A stretch of 64,000 bases of DNA from Morella rubra (lineage: Eukaryota; Streptophyta; Magnoliopsida; Fagales; Myricaceae). The notes under the pieces were generated by a model that worked only from the letters and a program-made list of their open reading frames with translations, was not told the DNA's origin and did no database searches. Positions 57,433-64,000 of the stretch are shown here, one piece after another. The stretch's first letter is position 1. Each line of letters begins with the position of its first letter. A program made the position numbers and the translations under genes. The stretch spans positions 24,526,600 through 24,590,599 of the forward strand of contig CM025851.1 in the NCBI GenBank assembly GCA_003952965.2, given 5' to 3'.

Positions 57433-57623
57433 ACTATGTTTAGTTTGGTTTTAAAAACATTTGTTGTGTTTGTATTTTTGAGAGGTAATGTAAATTCTTT
57501 TCAGATTGATAAAAAATTTGTTAAAAGTTATTGAAATTTGTAAAAAGTTATTGGAATGAATGAAAAAGTGGTTGTGAAAATTTTTGAAAATGTTTTGAGA
57601 TTAAAAAAAACAAACATAGCCTA
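57433..57623. mobile_element. MITE with CTATGTTTAGTTT termini
   Basis: CTATGTTTAGTTTGGTTTT at the left pairs with AAAAAACAAACATAGCC at the right, with an AT-rich interior. Confidence 0.55.
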
Positions 57624-59006
57624 CCCCTCAGATGCTTTTCAGAATACACAAGTTGCCCTTCACAAGATTGATGAAAAGCTGAAATATTGTGCACTACCAA
57701 ACAACTAACAAGACTAACTCTCCTCTAAGTTTTTCAATACTTTTTTCTCTTTAGATAATGGGACAATAATCAAGGAGCGTCAGAGTCCTCGTACACAAGC
57801 TCACATGATAGGAACTGAACCCTCATTCTTAGAAACGACGACCCAACGAGCAACTCGGCCAAAAGACCTTATAGGACATAGAGGCATAACGGGCTGAGAG
57901 ACACAATACCTAATGAGCTCAAATGCTCACACAGATGAGATGGAGGCAGTTGGTCAGGAGCTTAAAAGGTAGATGAAAAATTGAAATATTTTGCACCACC
58001 AAACAAGATTAATTCTCCTCTATTTTTCAGTACTTCTACGACAAAGAAAAATAGCTTCTTTTTTTTTTTTTATAAGCAAAATGGTTAAAGGAGACGATCA
58101 AGTGTGACAAGCTCTTTTAGACATAACCATAACTCACATTGTACGATATATTTAGATCGAACAATAACTATTCAACCGAGAGATTCAGTCTATCACCATA
58201 GTCCTGCAAAAGTTACAGAAAAAAGTTTAAAAGGTAGAATATTGATAAAGATGTCACATAAGTACGAATGACCAACTACATGATTGTGATTCTATGTTAA
58301 AGATATCGCATGAGTATTGATGATCAACTACAGGATTGGTACAAATGTTGTTGGAAGATGATTAATGGTTTGAATCCACAATATTAATTGTAACATTTTT
58401 TTAGCAATAATACTTGAAGTTGAGCAATAGGTAACCCTGATGCTGATTGTTTTATCTGAAATTAAACACATGTCCAAAGTTAAAAGATAACTCAGATGAA
58501 GATCATATAAATATGTAGAATTTGTAGTTTGATTTTCTTTCCTTTTATTTATTTATTTAAAAAATTCGCCAATGCCCACCCGGATCTATTTTCTTAAATG
58601 TTCTTTTGTTCCGTGCAACGACCAGCCTGTCGGACAGAACCTTTATGGTTGTTCCTAATTCTACGGTCACACTGGCGGTGTAAATGGTGGTAGCCCTGAG
58701 CCTTAAAAACCATATTTATGTTTCCAACTGTCGCCTCCCATGCGGATCGATAGCAACCAATTTATTTTATTTTTTGTCACAGCTTTCACTAGTAACTTGC
58801 CAGAATAAAAAAAAGGGCATAAAGAAAGTGACCCTCCAAATTAAAGCAAATACAAACGCAATGGAAACTTCCAAAGTGACATCACAATTGAAGGTAGGAA
58901 AAGCACGATTCTCTACTAGGGAATTTGCGAATTGAGATGGGAAATTCTAGAATCAGAACTTGCCAAACAGTCGAACAAACAAATTTTCCATACTGTTCCC
59001 ATTTCC
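57624..59006. other. Intergenic DNA upstream of the CAD gene
   Basis: No gene is recognised. A frame at 58684-58935 has no known domain. A weak repeat (AGATGAAAAATTGAAATATT / GATGAAAAGCTGAAATATTG) occurs near 57670 and 57972. Confidence 0.4.
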
Positions 59007-59016
59007 TATTTATATG
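59007..59016 (+). promoter_or_regulatory. Probable TATA box of CAD gene
   Basis: CTATTTATATGC lies about 80 bp upstream of the ATG. It is the best TATA-like element near this start. Confidence 0.4.
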
Positions 59017-59094
59017 CAAGCTCAGTGCTGTTCCGTCAGTATTCGTTCAGAACCAGCCAAAAGAGAGATTTGCATAGTGGAGAGGAGTGAGAGA

Positions 59095-62000
59095 ATGGCG
59101 AAATCACCAGAGGAAGAACACCCACAAAAAGTTTTTGGTTGGGCTGCCAGAGATTCTTCTGGGGTTCTTTCTCCCTTCCATTTCTCCAGAAGGCAAGTTC
59201 TTTTCCTCCCTTCTGGTTTGTTATTAGACTCTGCAGTTTCGCCTTCGCTTTCTTGTGAAGCGTTAAAAAGAAAAAAAGATGTTTTCATCAGGGCTTTTAG
59301 TACCCTGAAATGCTTCGATCATTCATAGCTCTATTAGCCATTTAGCCATCTTTGTACTACGTAGGTGACATGTTATTGTGTGGCTCTGTATTTGCGTTTG
59401 TGTATATTATTCTGCATGCCTTTCGCCTTTGATTTGTCAAAAGAAAAGGTTCGTTGAATACGACAATGTATTTACCTTGTCATTGAAATAATGGGTTACG
59501 CGATATTTCAGGGCTGAGGTTCGAAGTTTTGTGCCTTCTAGCTGGTTCTCTGTTTATGGGAGCAGGATAGTAGTTGTATTTGCAGCTTCATTATAATCAA
59601 ATCTGGTGCCAAACATAGGGTTTCATTGTTTTGAGGTGTGCTGCGGCATGCGGACCCTTCATGTTTGGAAATATAGTAAGAACCAATATACTATGATTCT
59701 ATGAAGCATAAAGTTCAATTACGCGAATGCCCCTGTTTTGATGCAAATGACGAGAGCTCTTCTCTAAATGTACATGTGCACAACGATTGTTCTTGTGGTG
59801 GGTAACCTGATACAGAAATTTAGATCACGACATTAATGTGTCTTCAGCAATTTTGTGGTGGATAATATAAGGTGGACTTTGTGCTAACGCTGGTATTTCT
59901 TTAAGCTGATGTTTTCGTCTTTTTTATTTACTCTCTTTTTCTATGCTGAGAGTTATATCACGACAGGGAAAATGGTGATGATGATGTCACGGTAAAAGTA
60001 CAGTACTGCGGGGTTTGCCACTCTGACTTGCATACCGTCAAGAACGATTGGGGGTTCACGAGGTATCCTGTTGTTCCCGGGTACGTCTCTTATCTCACAA
60101 CAATCCGCAAGATGCAATTTTGGGGGACGCATTTTGAGTAACTATCCAATATGATTGACTGTGGTGCAAAATTTTCTGATGTGATGTATTAATAACACTT
60201 TTGATAGGGGCAATGGAGGTCAATTCAGGTTATTACGGAGATGTTTCCAATCAAAAGGTCTTAGATGATAAAAATGTTTAGCGGTTGTCTAAAAACTAAA
60301 TTCAGTCAAGAGAGCAGGAAGAGATTTTAGCAAGTGAAGTCTCTAGGTGTTTTACAGTTGACTGATTATGGAATAATTTTGTACTTCTAGAATGTGGTGA
60401 ACCTCTTTCTTCATTTTCTTTTTGTTTTATTTAAAGACCAATATTTCTATGAAAAGATCTTGTGAGATGAAAATATTTGACGAACATGATGGTGTCTAAT
60501 GATGCACTTTATTGGAGTTTAATCTGTGTTTATAGTTTTTGCTCCTTTTAATGTGACACACCTTCATCAGATCCTTCAGGATAGCTGGTAAGAAATTATT
60601 GGTATGCTCTAGTCAATAGTGTCTTCCATTCAGTGTTATGTCATATAATTATAACTCAAACACCAAAGCTCTACGAGGTTGTGTTTATGAAATTCTTCTA
60701 CAAAGTAGAATCTTTTGTCAAGAATCCTTGATGTCTGTCAAAGTTGCTAAAGTCCTTCAAGCAGAGCGTACAGGACGTATGCCCTGGGCAACACACGTCC
60801 TGGCAAGCTGCCCAGGGCCAACACGATTGTATCCCCAATATAATGGGATTCTTGCCAGCTTAGCCTACTAGCATGCATCCACCAATCAAAAGAAGCAAGG
60901 CGTTTTAAGTAATGTGCTCACTGATCATATATCGACACACAAAAAGACTTCCTCACTTGTCTAGTTGTAATCTTCGTCTGTTTAGCAGTTAGCTCACATC
61001 GTATGACTGTCCAATGAAACATCATGTCAGCTTTGATCTTCAGTTTCTTTATTAATCATTGAAGTCTTGCACGAATCGGCTTCAATTCTTTTCGATTCAT
61101 TTTCATCTCCAAATAACTGGAATCCGAACACCTGAATATGTTTTCCCCTGCTTTTTTACGAAGCCAGTCATGGTGGAGAACCTACATAGATAGTCTTTGT
61201 GATTGGTATTTTGCAGGCATGAAATTGTTGGTGTTGTTACCAAAACTGGGAAGAATGTGAACAAATTCAAAGTGGGTGACAGAGTTGGAATTGGAGTCCT
61301 AGTTGGTTCGTGCAAGACATGTGAGAGTTGCCAACAGGACTTGGAGAATTACTGTCCTCGAATGATATTTACATATAACGCCCGTTACCATGATGGGACA
61401 AGAACTTATGGCGGTTATTCTGATATGATGATTGTGGAGGAGCGCTATGTGCTGCGTTTTCCTGATAAATTACCCTCTGATGCTGGTGCTCCCCTGCTGT
61501 GTGCTGGGATCACCATATACAGCCCTATGAAATATTATGGAATGACTGAGCCTGGCAAGCATTTGGGTGTCTCAGGACTTGGTGGGCTTGGTCATGTTGC
61601 TGTGAAGTTTGGTAAGGCCTTTGGGTTGAAAGTTACTGTCATTAGTACCTCCCCAAGGAAGGAGGAAGAGGCGATCGACAAACTTGGGGCTGATTCTTTT
61701 CTTGTTTCTAGTGACCCTGCGAAAATGAAGGTGCACAATAATTACTTTCGAAAGAGTAAATGAAATAAACTCTTTGGGTTATTTTAAGTTGCGATTCAGG
61801 TAGCGCTGACCTGTTTGAAGGTGGTGATTGATCCCAGGTTTCAATTATTTGGATTGAATCGATGATATAGCTTAAGACATCTTTTGAATCTGTCTGCAAA
61901 TTGATGTAATAATGATGATCTTATTGCACCACACAAATTAGTGTTTGAAAACTGAGTTGCATGGAATCCAAATTTCCTAAAATATGCTGTTATTGTGTGC

Positions 62001-62510
62001 TTCTGCTTTGCAGGCAGCTATGGGTACTATGGATTACATCATTGATACGGTGTCTGCAGTTCACCCTCTGGCTCCACTTCTTGGTCTACTGAAGCTGAAT
62101 GGGAAGCTGATTATGCTGGGTTTGCCCGAGAAGCCACTAGAGCTGCCCATCTTTCCTTTAGTTTTTGGTAAGGCATGCCAGGCCCTCATCGCAAAGCACT
62201 AATGAGAATAGCAAACCCTCTTTTGAGGCGTTCTCTATTTGGTAGTTAGTAACCATGAAATTACCACGGCACATGGAGTTCAATATATCCTAACCAGGTT
62301 GTGCTTACAGGGCGCAAACTTGTTGGAGGAAGTGATGTAGGAGGGATGAAAGAGACGCAGGAGATGCTAGACTTCTGTGCAGAGCACGGTATTACTGCTG
62401 ACATTGAGCTAATCAGAATGGAAGAGATCAACACAGCCATGGAAAGGCTTGCTAAATCTGATGTGAGGTACCGATTTGTTATTGACATGGCAAACTCTGT
62501 GTCACAGTAG
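59095..62510 (+). CDS. Cinnamyl alcohol dehydrogenase, ELI3/mannitol dehydrogenase-like
   Basis: The exons are 59095-59192, 59967-60080, 61217-61730, 62014-62167 and 62311-62510. They join to 1080 nt, giving 359 aa, the usual CAD length. Medium-chain zinc dehydrogenase features are complete: catalytic zinc ligands Cys50 ([10 protein letters not shown]), His72 (GHE) and Cys166 ([11 protein letters not shown]); structural zinc cysteines 103, 106, 109 and 117 ([15 protein letters not shown]); and NADP-binding GLGGLG (191-196) followed by [10 protein letters not shown]. The family reduces hydroxycinnamaldehydes, or oxidises the alcohols, with NADP(H) in the cytosol. The sequence type is closer to the pathogen-induced ELI3/sinapyl-like class than to lignin-specific CAD; this is a judgement from motifs. 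The first intron starts with GC (AG|GCAAGT); the others are GT-AG. The start at 59095 matches the family N-terminus. Confidence 0.93.
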
Positions 62511-62589
62511 CTTACTCGATACACCTTGGCTGCTGGCCCCAGTTGAACTGAGTCATCCATATCAGAATAAGTTCAGAATGTATTAACTT

Positions 62590-62635
62590 GTCTATGCAAC
62601 ATTAAGGAGAGTGTCTATGCAACATTAAGGAGAGT
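62590..62635 (+). repeat. 23-bp tandem repeat, two copies
   Basis: GTCTATGCAACATTAAGGAG occurs twice in succession, within the likely CAD 3' UTR. Confidence 0.9.
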
Positions 62636-63043
62636 CTTGTTGTCTTGTGGACACATAGTGGTGTCTTCTATGGTTAAATGGAGAACATTTCCTTTTTCGT
62701 TATGGCTTTCTCTATCCAATATGGCATCCATTCGACCCATTGCTATTGAAGTTCATGATACGGTGTCCATCCACTACACAATTGATTTATTTCCATGAAT
62801 ATGGTGTACTCCTTATCATAATATACTTATAGGAAATAGATTTAGACACATTCATCAACAATATTATATGATGTTCCAGCTTTTTCAAGTAAATAGTATA
62901 TGTATATACTTTACCCTCCCATATAATATAGCACAATAATTATTAGCGTACGATTTCTTCTTTTTCTTTTGAGGTTGTCTATTATTAGGTATTTTTTGTA
63001 TCGTCTATATTTCCTTCTCACCATCTCACGTAGGCTAATCTAC

Positions 63044-63187
63044 ATATCCATGGTATGCTTGTAAAGCTATCTATTGAATTAGACTCAAACCACTTAATTC
63101 CGGCTTCATATATGAATATCCATAGTATGCTTGTAAAGCTATCTATTGAAGTAGACTCAAACCACTTAATTCCGGCTCCATATATGA
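63044..63187 (+). repeat. 72-bp tandem repeat, two copies
   Basis: The unit starts ATATCCATGGTATGCTTGTA and recurs at 63116 with three substitutions. Confidence 0.9.
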
Positions 63188-63248
63188 TTCATTCTGTAAC
63201 CAAGAGATAGATATGGGTCGCACAGGTTATCTTGATCAATGGCCTCAT

Positions 63249-63322
63249 ATCAAGGGTCGGAACCCCCTGGTGTAGTGGCTCTGTAATCAAGGGTCGGAAC
63301 CCCCTGATGTAGTGACTCTGTA
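63249..63322 (+). repeat. 37-bp tandem repeat, two copies
   Basis: The unit ATCAAGGGTCGGAACCCCCT begins at 63249 and 63286. Confidence 0.9.
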
Positions 63323-64000
63323 ATGACCTCTTTCTGTAATGAATGCAAGTAGTATGAGGTTTTAAATTTTTTTTTTTTTTTAAAAAAAAGGTGACGGGGA
63401 GAGTGAGGCAGCAGGTGACTTTGGAGATGTGGGTTGTGTGCTCTCTAATTTCCAGGGATTCTGCATGGTATTTAACAGTCTCAAAAAGAGATGATTGTAA
63501 TTAGTTAATTATTTCTTGTCCTTTTGCCCGCTTGGCCTATTTGGAATTCAATGTCCCTTCACGGAAGCATAGAATGATATTCCGGCAAGGGTGGGTTGGT
63601 GGGTGGATCCCTTGCTGGGCTCCACGATATGCCCCACTTAAGTGACCCACCGCACAGCGGCACAGGCACCTCCAGCAAGGTGGACAGGGCTTCGCCAATT
63701 GTTACCAGGGATGAATGTTATCTTCGCCTATAGGATCTCGCACTTTAGTTACCACAACAAATGCCAGTCGATGGTTAATCATCAATGACGATCGAGTCCT
63801 TGGCAAATGCAAGCAAATGAGTTGAGCAACAAGTTTTGACCAAGTTTAGAGAGGAAAAAAAAAAAAAAAAGTAGTTTTGACCAAGAAAGGTACGAATATT
63901 TGCCCTCGTCTGTATTCGACAGAAACCCGATACCTACCATTCTAATCATACTCCCAACCAAAATACTATAAAAAAGACCAACACACCACCGTATTTTTCG

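Larger units (their letters stand above)
62511..64000. other. 3' flank and intergenic DNA
   Basis: No gene is recognised. It holds three short tandem repeats listed separately and an A-rich tract at about 63855. Confidence 0.5.

Overview
The window is nuclear DNA from a flowering plant. It has GT-AG introns, AT-rich intergenic DNA, Copia and Gypsy LTR retrotransposons, hAT and Mutator-like elements, MITEs and L1-type LINE debris. It is probably a dicot, possibly a woody rosid; that last step is only an impression. No bacterial operon, CRISPR array or RNA gene was recognised.

The core (about 1.4-52.4 kb) is a same-strand tandem array of five-exon genes for MO1-like FAD-dependent monooxygenases (PHBH/salicylate-hydroxylase fold, about 420 aa). 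Gene 1 (1538-3982), gene 2 (13508-16218) and gene 5 (50259-52321) have complete reading frames. Gene 3 (26503-34043) is intact except for a young Copia retrotransposon inserted in exon 3. Gene 4 (37143-39356) carries a one-base deletion in exon 4. Three relics also remain: an isolated exon 3 (11510-11663), a start-less exon 1 stub (43756-43775) and an exon 5 with a stop (46676-46935).

The array grew by block duplication. The interval 16771-39519 (genes 3 and 4) and the interval 39518-52482 (relics and gene 5) are tandem copies, and the junction lies near 39517-39520. The two copies act as filled/empty-site controls for each other. They date several insertions relative to the duplication and give exact target-site duplications.

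Mobile DNA fills the gaps. There is a 5-kb hAT with a twice-frameshifted transposase (4586-9564), a poly(A)-tailed LINE-like retroposon (9790-10499) and a non-autonomous hAT holding a nested pol-less Sirevirus-like retroelement (17221-23707). The younger Copia lies at 27828-32428, with solo LTRs at 34332 and 47714, a Gypsy-type LTR at 45846 and many MITEs.

Downstream of the array, 52.5-59 kb is gene-poor. A complete five-exon cinnamyl alcohol dehydrogenase/ELI3-like gene (59095-62510) follows, and its first intron appears to use a GC donor. The last 1.5 kb contains only short tandem repeats.

Functionally the window pairs a fast-evolving flavin monooxygenase cluster with a single phenylpropanoid-type alcohol dehydrogenase. 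Nothing in the sequence shows that they act in one pathway.
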